Assembly: GCA_031213475.1 (NCBI GenBank)
Contig: JARUPZ010000018.1
Coordinates: forward strand, 1,984,001-2,048,000
Source of the DNA: Nereocystis luetkeana
Taxonomy: Eukaryota; Sar; Phaeophyceae; Laminariales; Laminariaceae
Reading direction: 5' to 3'
DNA length: 64,000 bases
This document shows positions 14,301-24,060 of this stretch, piece by piece. Positions within the stretch are counted from its first letter, which is position 1, and every line of letters starts with the position of its first letter. The notes under the pieces were generated by a model. The model was not told the DNA's origin, made no database searches, and was given only the letters and a program-made list of their open reading frames with translations. The translations under genes were made by a program, and so were the position numbers.

Positions 14301-17300
14301 AGGATAGAAAGGAGGGAAATACGACAGTAGCGCCTTAAGAAACAGAAGGTGAAATCGTAGAAACAGTTGACGAGATGTACGGGGGGTTAAGCAAAGGGGT
14401 AGGAATGAAAGCGTATTTTTGCACGGCCCAATGGACTTCGCACGAAAAGGCTGAAGCTGCGACTTCGTGTAGGGGACCTGGACCTGCAGGAAGAGGTATA
14501 CCAGTAACCGGGAGGAGGAAGTAGACGCACGGATGTGCTCGTGTCGGAAAGCAATAGAGTAGAACTAGCATAGTAGGAGCTTGTGAAGTATACAAGGAGG
14601 AACGGGACGTGTTCGAAGATATGAGGGGACTAGACGAATGCAGCATGGGGGAGTTGGGTACACTTGATGTCAGCGAGAAAACGGTCGCTATCTTAAGAGT
14701 TAGATGGTGGCCACAGGCGGCGAAGCAGGAAGAGGATAAGACTATTAATATCAAAAACATTTTTTTAATGTAATATGTGGAAACAACGTAATGAGCACCC
14801 AACTGTTAGGTGTCTCTTGTCCGGATTTGGGACGGCGCTCCGTCTCGAAAGGGATGTACGGTAAAAGGTCGAGTGGCTTAAGGCGAGCAACAAAATCTGT
14901 ACACCCCCCTCCCACTACGGTGCGTGCCTTGCATTTTTGTTTATCGCGAGAAAGGTCTTCTTCCCTCGCCCACTCGCGTCTTATTGTATCATACGCCATA
15001 CTGACGTAATATGTTATCACGCGTCGACCCTTTTCTCCTGTCTCCCTCCCTCGCTCCCTCCCTCCCTCCCTCCCTCCCTCCCGCCTTTTGCCGATCGACG
15101 GCCTTTTTTTTTACGCGTCCATCCATCAGGTGCACATCCCAACCCTCTTGAAGATGATCATGGACTGCTACGACGAGCGGCAGTACTCTTGCTGCCTGGA
15201 CATCATGACCACGGCGGTCGAGGTGTACGGGGGCGCGGACGAAGCGGCGGAGCACTTCCGCGCCCTTCTGGGGCGAGCGTCGGCGCGCACGTTCGCTACG
15301 GTGCAGGTGGGGAGGGAAAACAAACGAGAGACGAGGGCTTTGCACTTGGCGCGGGACTGAGGGGGGGGGGTCGGGGGGTGGTGTACTCATGTCGTGCATG
15401 GTCGTAGCCGTATGACGATCGACCCTCGAATCCTTACAGTGCCGGGACCGTGCACGGCGGTTTTTCACCGACGCGGGGGGGGAGGGGGGGGAGGGGGGAG
15501 GGTACATGTCATGGGGGGGGGCAGAGAATCGCGCTCGTATCATGACGGTATTCCGTTCATCCCTGCGGTATTCTCGTTTATCCCAGCGGCATTTCGTTTG
15601 TGTCCACGGTATTCCCGTTTATCACCCAGGTATTCCCGGGTGTCGCCGCCCGTATGCCCCTGAGACGACACACGCCACCATCCAACCACAAACCAACGTA
15701 CACTCTACCAAACGACACACAACTGTATACCTGCAGTCGAAACGTACCCTCAGGAGCAAAAGGCCTCTGGCCTGGTATTGTTGCAAGCCTGCGAAGGAAA
15801 ACAAAGACAAGCACGTGTCCGAGAAGAGAAGGCTTGATGGGAGGGGTGGGATGAGCTTTTGACTGTATGCGTACAGTAGGCGACGAAAGACAGCGGGCAA
15901 GACGTGATGGTACCGTTGTTCGCGAAAGTGCTGGGTACGAAGGATGACCTCTTTGTTGAGGTCTGTAGTGACACAGACCTTCCGCCCGTCGTCGCCTCCC
16001 GCCCCTCGCCCTCAAGTTCCCCCTCTCATCCTCCTCTTCCTCCCCGCCCTCCCCCTCCTCCCCCGTCCCTCCCTCCCTCCCTCCCTCCCTCCTTTTCTTC
16101 CTCCCCTTCCTCCCTCCCCTCCTCCCTCCCCTCTTCCCTCCCCTCTTCCTCCCCCTCCTCCTCCTCCTCCTCCTTCTCGTCCTCCTGTCACTGCCCTGAA
16201 CCGCCTTCGTCGCGTGAAACCCCGTAAAATCCCCTTGCATATACACAACGCAGGCGGCCGCAAGGCCGGGAGAAGTCCCGCAGCTGGTGCGCGCGTACTT
16301 CGAGCTCCTGTTCCGCTTCCTCCTCTTCTGCCCCGCCGGGCTGCTGGCCGCTCCCGAGCTCGACACCGCGCTCCGCCTCGCCGTGGCCTGCGTCGGTGCC
16401 TCTGACCTGGAGAGGGAGTCGGCGCGGGCTGTGCTAGTTTTCCTGGGGCAGCTGGCGGGGCGGTGCGGCGGGCAGCTGGATCGGTATAGGGGGGAGGTGG
16501 AGGCGGCGCTGGCTCCGCACGGGGAGGGGCTTACACGGCTCATGTTTGCGGCGCTTGCGGTGAGGGGATAGGGGATGGGATGGGGAGGGGAAGGTGGGGG
16601 GGGGGGGGGGGGGGCGGTGTACTCTTTGTCATGCATGGCCGTAGTCGTATGACCTTAGACCCTCGCATCCCTACAATGCCGGGACGGAGCACGTCGGGTT
16701 TTCACCGACCAGGCAGACATTGTTTGCACCAAGCGCAACGCGCCGTGAGTCGTTGCGCGAGTTGCATGAAGACTGAGCTGCATCTTACTGAGAACCGCTT
16801 TTGAGGCAGATTTTCTTGCATATGGATGACAGCGTCATTTTTTTTTTTCTTTCTGGTGTAGCCACCGCCAGAGACCGCAATGGGTTTGCTATGTAACTGC
16901 CCCGTGGGTGCCTTACTGTATACACACTACGTGATGCGATCATCCTCTTGTGCGGAGTTAAGGTTCTCCCCGCACATAAATGATCTAACTCGACCGCCAG
17001 CCGTTGTGCCCGCCAAAAAAAAAAAACAGAACCGAGGGGAGGGGGAGGGGAGGGGGAAGGAAGGGAAGGGAAGGGAAGTTGGGGCGCGGAGGCGGAATCG
17101 AAAACGCCCGCGATGTAGAGCGGGCGTGGACCTGGGCGTGGGCGCGTCTTCATTCGTCATGATACAACACGTTTTTCGGCAAACACACGGGCAAACGCGT
17201 ACTATAGGTCGAAGGCTTATGTATGCTTGTGCGTGTGAGATACACGCGTGCCCTTCCTCTCCCCCTCCCGCAACCCTCGCTTTAAGAGTGATTGCCCAAA

Positions 17301-18947
17301 GTGAGCATCGCACGGCACTCAACCCCCAACTTTTAGGTCCGCGCCAGAGCACTCATGGTCGCTATGTCTACCATAAATAATACCAGGTACCTGGTTTAAA
17401 ATTAAAATGTACCAGGTAGCGGATGACCCTGTCTCGTGATCTCTTCGCCGTGGTCGCGTCGCAAGGTTTTACCGCGGATTGCCCCGTCCCCCCGATGACC
17501 AACGAAAAAGAAGTTTCCTCGACATGGCCCCCCTTTTGATGCCGTTTCCAGTCCGCATCACCGCAACTGCACTTTTTCTTTTTTTTTGTTCTAGGGTGCG
17601 TCGCCCTCCCTGCTCTGGCCAAACCTGATCGACGCGCTGTACGCCTTGCTGAGAGCCTTTTCGGACCCCCAGCACCTGGGGATGTCACACCAGTGGGTGT
17701 ACGGAGCGCTGCGTGACGACCAAGTTTGCGCTGCCTTGGGCGAAGAGGTGCGAGAGGAGGGCGGGGCGGGCGACGGAGGGGAGCGGGGGGGGGGGGGAGG
17801 GGGGGGGGGGGTATGAATATTCCTCATGTATGGCCGTAGTGATTTGTTGCTTGCCTTGTAGTCATTTGACCATTGACGACGCAAACCTCGACGAGCTTTT
17901 TTCGAGACGGAACACCGGTAGGGGGTGGGGGGGGGGGTGCAAGGAGGTCCGTGGCGGTCGGCGCCTTTTCGTGTGTGTAGGCAGTAGGCAGTAGGCGGAC
18001 CCTACTACCGTCTTTTCAACCCACCCAGCATACCAGATTCGTACAAAGTACCACTATTATTCACCAGGTATCGATACGATTATTTTTCGGGTGATCCCGC
18101 GCGGCTACTTTTTCTGAAATCACAAACGTGCGGGTTGGGGTTAGCACGGATCGACGACCTCTCATCGTGATTTTGTAATAAAAAAAAAACACATCCGTCA
18201 CCGCTAAAAACAAGACTCGAAAATCGTACGATGAATACATTTTGGTACTTTAGCCTGAGTTTGTTTTTGTGCCACGACTGGCCGAGCGACCTCTGTGTAG
18301 TCGCTATTGTGGGGTGTTTTGATGCTGGACTTGTCCTTCCCATGCCATACAGCCCATGTTGCGTACGTAGGGGCTCGTATCCAGCGGTTGCGACTTATCT
18401 TAGGCTCTGAGTCAAGATAAGAGAAGGATGATGACCACGCGTTGTGTGTCGAGTGTAAACGCTCCTCTTTTTTTTGTTTGTCTTGATTGTGTTTCCATCT
18501 GTTGACGTGCTGCGTGCGGTGGCTGCTGCCTGGTTGGGGGGGGCTCTTGTCGTGTATCTCTCTGCTGCAGCCGAGATGGACTAAAGCCGAACTGCCGCAC
18601 CCCAGGTGAAGAAGAAAATTCTCAGCCGTTTTATTACAGGACAGCTCGTGGTGATCACTGAGATTGTCCCAGTATTTGATGGGCTAACTGTTTCGTCCTC
18701 CGTCTTGCGTTCTCTCACCCCCCCCCCCCCCCCTCCCCCCCCGGCCCGCTCCCTGCGCTGTCGCAAACAACACTTTCGCTTTCTTTCTTTTTTTCTGTCG
18801 ATGGTCCAGGAGCGACAGCACGTGATGGACGCAGTATTACGACTGCTGAACGACAGCCGGTCCCGCTTCAAGGCGCTCATGCTAGACCTGGCCAAGATTT
18901 GCCACAATGAGATGACGAAGGACGGCCTTCTTGCGTACTTCTTGTAA
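111..18947 (+). CDS. IPO13: Importin-13/transportin-3 family karyopherin-beta (3' 13 exons, 5' end outside window)
   Basis: Nuclear transport receptor of the importin-beta superfamily; such proteins are HEAT-repeat solenoids that carry cargo through nuclear pores in a Ran-GTP-dependent way. Exons by splice sites and open frame: 111-287, 1911-1961, 2117-2671, 4168-4353, 5128-5298, 7196-7303, 8395-8889, 11019-11204, 12327-12644, 15130-15306, 16254-16559, 17595-17747, 18810-18947 (TAA). Together they encode about 1006 residues; human importin-13 is about 963. Family resemblance runs colinearly through the exons: RLCLALAAVAV and MIKILPQE early; LTLDFWLELQ (exon 4); GRPVYVRLLDILLSKCELP followed by an acidic stretch (exon 5); IYYILRADYLAHVMERL then ESWQALE (exon 6); a basic, helical C-terminus in the last exon. 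The pattern in exons 4-6 and at the C-terminus fits importin-13 better than transportin-3. Odd points: Gly-rich low-complexity insertions in exons 3 and 7, and every intron lies in phase 0. The start of exon 2 could lie slightly upstream of 1911. About 100 N-terminal residues appear to be missing. Confidence 0.82.
549..652 (-). mobile_element. CTATTACGG-family MITE, diverged copy
   Basis: Inverted ends are recognisable (ATTACGCGAGACCATTG on the left, CTATTTACTACGGTCT on the right), with the shared core GACAATATTTGG, which is the reverse complement of the core in the other copies. The right terminus no longer reads CGTAATAG, so the copy is old. Confidence 0.5.
5332..5403. repeat. (TGTC)18 microsatellite
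   Basis: An uninterrupted tetranucleotide run of about 72 bp begins about 33 bp downstream of the splice donor at 5299 in the importin-13-like gene. Its length and perfection suggest it varies between individuals. Confidence 0.95.
5990..6095. repeat. Imperfect inverted repeat, foldback
   Basis: The left arm around 6008-6041 (TTCGGAAAGTATAGAGTGCG) is matched in reverse complement by the right arm around 6059-6088 (CGCACTCTCTATTTCCGAA), separated by a short T-rich spacer. There is no coding content. It is probably a small foldback element in the intron. Confidence 0.55.
6902..7003. mobile_element. TTAA-flanked MITE (piggyBac-like ends)
   Basis: The left end reads TTAACCCTCTTAGGACCGCA. The right end carries the inverted GGGACTG..CTGCAGTACTAAAA. 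The right flank is TCAA instead of TTAA. Length is about 100 bp with no coding capacity. Confidence 0.6.
7589..7661. repeat. Direct repeat of ~33 bp
   Basis: The segment CTACGATAGATGTCCACC..TGTTTTCTGA is present twice in a row, separated by a few bases (TTTCATG), inside an intron. Confidence 0.9.
7880..8085. mobile_element. TTAA MITE interrupted by a CTATTACGG-family MITE
   Basis: The outer element starts TTAACCCTTTT at 7880 and ends CTAAAAGGATTAA at 8085. Its left terminal repeat is split after TTAACCCTTTT by a second element (~7891-7994) with ends TTTACGGAGGGCCATAG and ATATGGTCCCCCGT. The outer element resumes at TGCAGGACTGCAGCCCCG. The inner copy shares the core GACCAAATATTGTT with its relatives at 10149 and 53930. 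Confidence 0.65.
8293..8331. repeat. (CCTG)n microsatellite
   Basis: About nine units of CCTG lie just upstream of the exon that begins at 8395. A shorter relative with the same unit lies at 2075-2099, just upstream of the 2117 acceptor. Confidence 0.9.
9709..9822 (-). mobile_element. CTATTACGG-family MITE
   Basis: Ends GTATTACGGGGGGCCATAG and CTATGGCCCCGCGTAATAC are inverted repeats. The internal AGCAATATTTGGTCC shows the copy is inverted relative to the copies at 10149 and 53930. Confidence 0.7.
9965..10071. repeat. Poly-C / CCT low-complexity tract
   Basis: Several runs of 10-15 C are separated by short A/T-containing breaks within an intron. Comparable G or C runs occur near 1684-1712, 7045-7070, 12719-12738, 13073-13090, 57178-57222 and 61026-61048. 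They may form G-quadruplexes and are prone to sequencing error. Confidence 0.85.
10149..10260 (+). mobile_element. CTATTACGG-family MITE, well preserved
   Basis: A 112 bp element with ~30 bp inverted ends: CTATTACGGGGGACCATAG on the left and its near-exact reverse complement ending CCCGTAATAG on the right. The AT-rich core contains CAAATATTGTTAG and TTAAATATATAG. No coding capacity. Confidence 0.8.
11226..11300 (+). repeat. Dispersed repeat head (GTGTACTC..CATGCATGGCCGTAGTC)
   Basis: A fragment containing GGGTGTACTCGATA and ATGCATGGCCGTAGTCGTA. The same head occurs near 15370-15470, 16605, 17815, 31020 and 31550, usually after a long G run. Confidence 0.6.
11639..11738. mobile_element. TTAA MITE, diverged copy
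   Basis: It begins TTAACCCCCTCTAGGTCCGC and ends with CTGCAGCACTGAAAGGCTTAA, about 100 bp apart. Both flanks still read TTAA. Confidence 0.55.
13478..13574. mobile_element. TTAA MITE, intact copy
   Basis: Perfect TTAA flanks enclose inverted ends CCCTTCTAGGACCGCAGTCC and GGACTGCAGTTCTAAAAGGG; total about 97 bp. A half copy of the same left end lies immediately upstream, near 13420-13475. Confidence 0.75.
13960..14765 (+). mobile_element. Degenerate non-LTR (LINE-like) reverse transcriptase C-terminal remnant
   Basis: A readable block at 14061-14330 (LPAIVDRAVWEKVNSGRAG, RWDNAVEKVWEDIEEI) is followed by stops and frameshifts. Further pieces are still legible in changing frames, such as RLKLRLRVGDLDL, EACEVYKEERD-like text and WWPQAAKQEE. 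The Cys/His spacing at the middle resembles the C-terminal zinc-binding tail of LINE-type polymerases. It lies in the intron between 12645 and 15129 and looks non-functional. Family assignment is from recollection of similar stramenopile sequences. Confidence 0.5.
15039..15083. repeat. (CCCT)n microsatellite
   Basis: About ten units of CCCT form a pyrimidine-rich tract about 50-90 bp upstream of the acceptor used for the exon at 15130. Confidence 0.9.
16011..16192. repeat. Pyrimidine-only CCT-rich tract
   Basis: About 180 bp composed almost entirely of C and T (CCTCC, CCCT, CCTTC units), lying 60-240 bp upstream of the exon at 16254. It gives a long spurious reading frame on the opposite strand. 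Confidence 0.9.
16604..17010 (+). repeat. ~400 bp dispersed repeat, copy A
   Basis: The segment matches 31018-31440 over its whole length: ATGCATGGCCGTAGTCGTA, GACCCTCGCATCCCTACAAT, CACGTCGGGTTTTCACCGAC, AGAACCGCTTTTGAGG, TTGCATATGGATGACAG, TACACACTACGTGA and TGTGCGGAGTTAAGGTTC appear in the same order. I see no coding frame or terminal inverted repeats. It is probably a non-autonomous mobile element of unknown class. Confidence 0.75.
17815..17910 (-). repeat. Dispersed repeat shared with 57112-57190
   Basis: The shared stretch includes ATTTGTTGCTTGCCTT and GTCATTTGACCATTGAC, followed by a diverged CGAGAC segment. On the - strand it could encode a short tail seen at the end of LINE-like open reading frames, so it may be a 3' fragment of the element remnant at 13960-14765. 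Confidence 0.4.
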
Positions 18948-19714
18948 CGATTAAGATAATTGAAGAACAAAGCGAAGACGTAGCTATCGCTCTGTCCGGA
19001 AATCAAGCGACCGTTTTGGTGCTAATATTTTATACACAAGGCAGTCCTTACACACCGGACAGAGACAACGTAAGGGCACCGTTTTTGGTGTTATCATGAA
19101 AACCCTTACGGTCCTTACATTTCCGGACGGACTGGTAGTCGCCATTTCTTCCTTCCCTCCTTCCCTTCCTTCCTTCCTCTATTTGGTGCCTTTAGGTACC
19201 TATCGTTAGCCCCGCGACGCAACGAGTCGCACTTACCATACGTAGCGTTCGGGAGCTATTTTGTATATCCGCTAAGAGGCAAGCAGCAGCGTCGGCGGTC
19301 GAGGTGGATTCGGCATAGATTTTTTATGCATTATTACACGGGGGCGGCAGTGAGCCGGCCGTCCAGTTTAGGAGCTGAGTGTGGATGAGCGGTGATTGGC
19401 TGCTTTGATGGACCGTTGCGTGATGATTGGTTGCCTGTAGTGTGGGGGTGTCGGCGTCCAGCGGACGCTCGCGTTGCTTCTGTAGAGCTATCTTTCGGAC
19501 GCGCAATCGTCTTGACGTTGGTGGCTGTTGCGGGTTGTTCGATCTGCGCATGGAGTATTTGAGGATGCTAGTTTTCCTGGAATCTTCGTGGACGCAGCTC
19601 TCGTAGCGGCGTGTGTATGCAACCTGCCTCGTCCGGTTCCCGTCCTTGTCCGGTGCTCCCTCGGGCACGCCGATGCGAGGCGGTCGCTAGATGAGGGAGG
19701 AGGGGAGGAAAGGA

Positions 19715-20190
19715 CTTTTTGTCGTCGAAGGTGTTTGTTGGAGATACAGATGGCACTGCTGTCGAGCCACTTGCTTTGAAGGTGTTGGGTGAAGATGGCA
19801 CCGCTGTCGCGCCAAATTTCCTTGAAGGTGTTGTTGGGAGGTGGATCGCACTGCTGTCGATCCGATTGCATTGAAGGTGTCGTTGGGAGATGGTAAAGCT
19901 GTCGAGATCCTATTGCCTTGGGGGCGTTGTTGCGCGATGACGCTGCTGATTTTTTCGAGTGCGATTGTTGGGAGAGAGCACTGCTGTCGACCCACTCGCG
20001 TTTACATTGTTGTTGGAGATAGCACCGCTGTGTCGTCCCAATTTCCTTAAAGTTGTTGGAGATAGACGGACAGCACTGCTGTCGAGCCAAGTGCGTTGAA
20101 GGCGCTGTTGGAGATGGTACGGCCGTCGAGCTAATTCCGTTGAAGAATATTGTTAGAGACGGCATTGCTGCCGAGCCAGCTGTACGTCGT
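19715..20190. repeat. Degenerate minisatellite with ~60 bp unit
   Basis: A recurring pattern (CACTGCTGTCGA, then about 20 bp, then TTGAAGGTGTTGTTGGGAGATG) is present roughly eight times with drift. The - strand stays open across it for about 225 codons with repeated STAVPS/NTF-like text, which I attribute to the repeat structure. Confidence 0.7.
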
Positions 20191-22439
20191 CGTGCATAGG
20201 TGCTTGTCGTTGGGATGCACTACTACTGACGGGCGCTCGCGGCATTTGGGATTTCCCCAAGGCGCCGCTTTGCAAAGAAAGCCCCGACTAGTTGGTCCCG
20301 TGGCGATCTGCGTGCTACCGTGTGGTACCCGCTGGCATTGATGAGAGTGTTTGTCGGGCTGTGTTGGTTGTTGCCATTACTACCGCACGAGTAGTAGCAG
20401 TATATAGTAATTGTGGTGGTAATAGTAGTCAGTCGTGGTAGTGGGTGCTTTTGTCGATATTTTTTTTTTCTTGGGATTGTGCGGGAGCTATAAGGAGGGC
20501 GCGTGTTTTCCCTTTCGACTCCAATCCCTCTGCAGGGAGTACCGTTTACATTGATGTATATGGTGGGGGGTTGAAAAATCGGCCTACCGACTGTTTTTTT
20601 TTTTTTCTTCTTTTCTGGGCCATGGTGGCGAAACAGGCTCGCTGTGTCCGCGGAAACTCTCGGGCTGGAATGGCGCTATCGATCATGAATACATTTGCGG
20701 CAGGAATAGAGGAGCGCGGAGTTACGTCGGCCGCCGCCAGCCGTGCGCCCCCGCCCTCCCTTCCTCCCACCCTCCCCCCCTCCCCTCGTCGTAGTTGAGG
20801 TATCGGTTTGACAGTTATCTGTTTCAAAGTCTTCTGGAGTCGCAGATATTTTCGGCGCGCCCCGATCACTGCTGTCCTGTGTGCTGCGGCATTAAGTTGT
20901 CCGCGCGCGGGCGAGCTCGCCTGGCTGGCTCGTGGGAGATGCGAAGTGTCTAGAGGCTAGCCGGAGATAAATTCTGGCTGCTGCTGCCGCTGCTTGCTGT
21001 TGTTGCACGTAGCCGGTGGAGGGTGGAGAGTTTTTTCTGTTTTTGTTTGGGCCTGCTTCGAGTTTCAATGTATAATATGATAGCTGTCATCATATATAAC
21101 TGTGTGTAGATGTGCTGGGCTTCTTATCTCTTGGCATGGTGTTTTTCTTCTGCAATGGCAATAGCTTTGTTACGGACAGCGCGGCTGGGCCTGCAGTAAA
21201 AGTCAATCGTGTAACGTAGCGCGTTCAACGTTCCGCCCACTCAACTCTCTGTGCTCGACAGAAAAGAAAAAAAAAGTGGAGCAACGAACGTGAGCTCCTT
21301 TTCGGTGAAATAAATAGTTTTTATGAAGTCTTTTTTGGGTGGTTGATTTTCGGGCGTGTTCGATCAGCTTACACGCCGTCGTCGTGGTTGTGTCTTTCAA
21401 AAGCTGCGCTCGTTCGTATCCTTCATTGTGTGCGTGGGCGCGTTTGGTGGGAGAAATACCACTACATGGTTAGTGCTGTACCACTTGGCTGTCGAAACGT
21501 GTCCGGTCCGGTCTTCTCTTGTTTTGTCTCGTTTCTTGTCGTCTGTTTTGCCTGTTCATTACGTACTTACGTCTATCTGTTTTGCTCGTTTATAGGTATT
21601 GAAGAGTTACGGATACGGGGATAAAAACAGAAAGAAAAAAAAAGAGGGGACGCCTTCGGCAGTTTTAGTTGCAGGATGCTGTCTACGTATAGGTACTCGT
21701 AACGATAATCGCGACCATTGCAATTGAGCGGGGGTCGCATGTATTTGAGTCTCCAGTGAAAGCAAGATAAACATACAATGTACTGCTGTTGTACTGAAAC
21801 TCGAGTTTTTTCGCCTGTATGCGGCATTAAAGACAGCTATCATAAGTTGCGTTTGTTTGTGTGTGTTTCCGCGTTCGGTCTCCGTGTCGGGAGAAGAGAG
21901 TGGGGCAACGACGCGCGTTACTTCTATTGCTACTACAGTTACTGCTGTATCTACGTTTTTCACCTGCGGAACAAGAGTTAGTTGAGTTTTTTTTCGTGCG
22001 CGGAAGTATTTAGTTCGCATTTTTTATACGTATTTTATACTTGAGAAGTGAGAGCGTTTTGACTACGTACGTTACGTTGTTAGCGAGGTGTTGCCGCGGA
22101 ACGGGATTGGAGATGAGATTTATTGTGCGGTGTGTTTTTGGTACTACGGTACGTGTTTTACAGCTCTAATTTATTTCATGTTGTATATATATCGTCGTCA
22201 TGGTGTGGGTGGTGACTATAGAATGGGCTAGCTCTATAAGAAGAGTTGGACTTATTTTCATCCTGAGGAGGCACCTCGGAGATTCGGCGAGTAAGTGGCA
22301 AAATGCAAGGCGTGACGCCAGCTACTCGTAGCTTAGCTGTGCTCCGAGGGTCGCGGTAAAGCGACGAGTGAGCTTCCCTCATTCGAAACGCACAGCTCAC
22401 TCGCCACTCAGATACAACACATAGTCAACATACTACTGT

Positions 22440-23050
22440 ACCGGTATGTTTCAACGTAGAGAAAGACAGCACGCGCACACCACAACAGCCGTCAACGTGA
22501 GGTCAACTACTAGTAGCACTGTACATACCTGCTGTACTACTATTAATAGTTGTATCTGCAGTGGAGCAACTGGGTAGGGCCTTCACCTGTTGGAAAAGCG
22601 CCAACTACAGTAGTAGTAGAGGACTGTTATTGTTCGTACCACGAGAGACAGGAGAGGGGGGGGTACACACTCGAGAACACATTCAACAGGTACAACTGCC
22701 GGCTGCCGAAGTATGAGCCCTTGTACCGTATGTACCAGGTACACAGCAAGCAGTGTATGGACTCTACATATTATTACCGCTGAATCAAATGGTTTGTTTC
22801 AATGTAGAGAACAGTTCAATGTGATAAGACACCACGCGCATACCATATCAATCATCAGCCACCAACTCAAAGTGGTCTAATTAAAGTGCAGCTGTAACTG
22901 CTGTGTGGAGCTTTCGCCTGTTATGTTGTTCCAAAAGCACCGCCACTACTATGATACGTACAACAACAGTGTATACTCAACTAGGAGGACTGTAGTTCCT
23001 GTCAGGAGAGGCAGGAGGGAGGGGCTACATACCGGTACCCGTAGCTAACA
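22440..23050. repeat. Diverged tandem duplication of ~350 bp
   Basis: The block around 22440-22690 is repeated around 22795-23045. Shared landmarks in order are GGTTTGTTTCAA-like/ATGTTTCAACGTAGAGAA, CACGCGCA.ACCA, AACT.CTGTGTGGAG-like, CCTGTT..TTCC/GGAAAAGC and GAGAGRCAGGAG. Divergence is substantial. Confidence 0.45.
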
Positions 23051-24001
23051 TGCAACGGGACAATGCACTGTGCCGACTGCCGACGTGGGAAAAGTGGGCG
23101 AAAACAAAACTCGACAACAACAACAACGTTGCTGTTTCTTGGCTATATAGAAGGAACCAGGTAGATTGGAGAGAGGCGAGCAGGCCCACATGGATACGAA
23201 CGAAAGCCCATCACGAAAGCAAGACACACACTTGCAGCAGCTACCAGGTACTGGTATGTCGGAGGTATTGATGCTTTTGGTACGCGTACACCACCAGTAC
23301 GTAGTCATGGCTTATACGTCGATTTTAGGGGGAGTGCGCTCGTGATTCCTGTGCGTCGTCGGTCCGTCGATTCAAGGGGTAATTTTGAAAAACGTTTCAT
23401 GTTCCGTTTCGAATTCTCACGTACGTACTGGGTGCTTTTTTCTGCGTTTTGGTCAACACAACGGGCAACGGGCAACGGGCAACGGAGCAGTAATAGCGCA
23501 ATAAAAGACTCATGGTAGAACCAACGCCTCGTCAACGGGGCCGCACCCCAAGCACCCAACTGAAGAACAAGACGACGAGCAGCGCCGGAGATCCCTGCCA
23601 CCAGGTGGAACAGGTGTGAAGTTCCTCTTCTTTCTTGTTCAGCTTTCTTCGTTTTTTCGTCTTTCATACCTGGTGTTTTTTTCGTTTTTCGGGTTGGCAT
23701 TATGAAGAAGAGGGGTGCGCCTTTGCCGGCATCGTTCGTGCAGGAAGGACGAGGAGGAAGAGGAGAACCAAATATCAACATCAGCAGCGTGCCCGTACGT
23801 GGAAGCACATATTCACACCCATATATCTACCCGCAGCCCCAACCGGCAATATTAGTTCAGCGATGCGGAAACGAGTCCGATCAAGGCTCGGTCGTGCACC
23901 GCACACCCGTAACCAAACGCCCTCCGATGTAGAGGCTATCTATGCCGTCCGCACATCGACCAGTCAGCTCAAAAAAAGTTTTTAGGACGAAAGAAAAACG
24001 A

Positions 24002-24026
24002 GGACACAGCATTGCTGCAGCAGCAC

Positions 24027-24060
<34 letters not shown>
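24002..24060. repeat. CAG/GCA trinucleotide run
   Basis: Interrupted GCAGCAGCA units over about 60 bp in intergenic DNA. A similar GCT run lies at 54101-54125. Confidence 0.85.

Larger units (their letters stand above)
288..18809. other. Introns of the importin-13-like gene
   Basis: Twelve introns of about 150-2450 bp make up most of this span. Contents I can name: CTATTACGG MITEs near 549-652, 7891-7994, 9709-9822 and 10149-10260; TTAA MITEs near 6902-7003, 7880-8085, 11639-11738 and 13478-13574; a LINE-like reverse transcriptase remnant near 13960-14765; a ~400 bp dispersed repeat near 16605-17010; microsatellites and long G or C runs. The intron between 2672 and 4167 shows only a GGGT microsatellite (near 2943) and a CCGT run near the acceptor; I see no gene in it. 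Most acceptors have strong pyrimidine tracts; the one before 8395 has its T-run about 45 bp upstream. Confidence 0.6.

Noticed and set aside
15578..16636. 352-codon - strand frame
   Set aside because: Produced by the CCT-rich tract (GGR/EGG low complexity) and the antisense of karyopherin exon 16254-16559.
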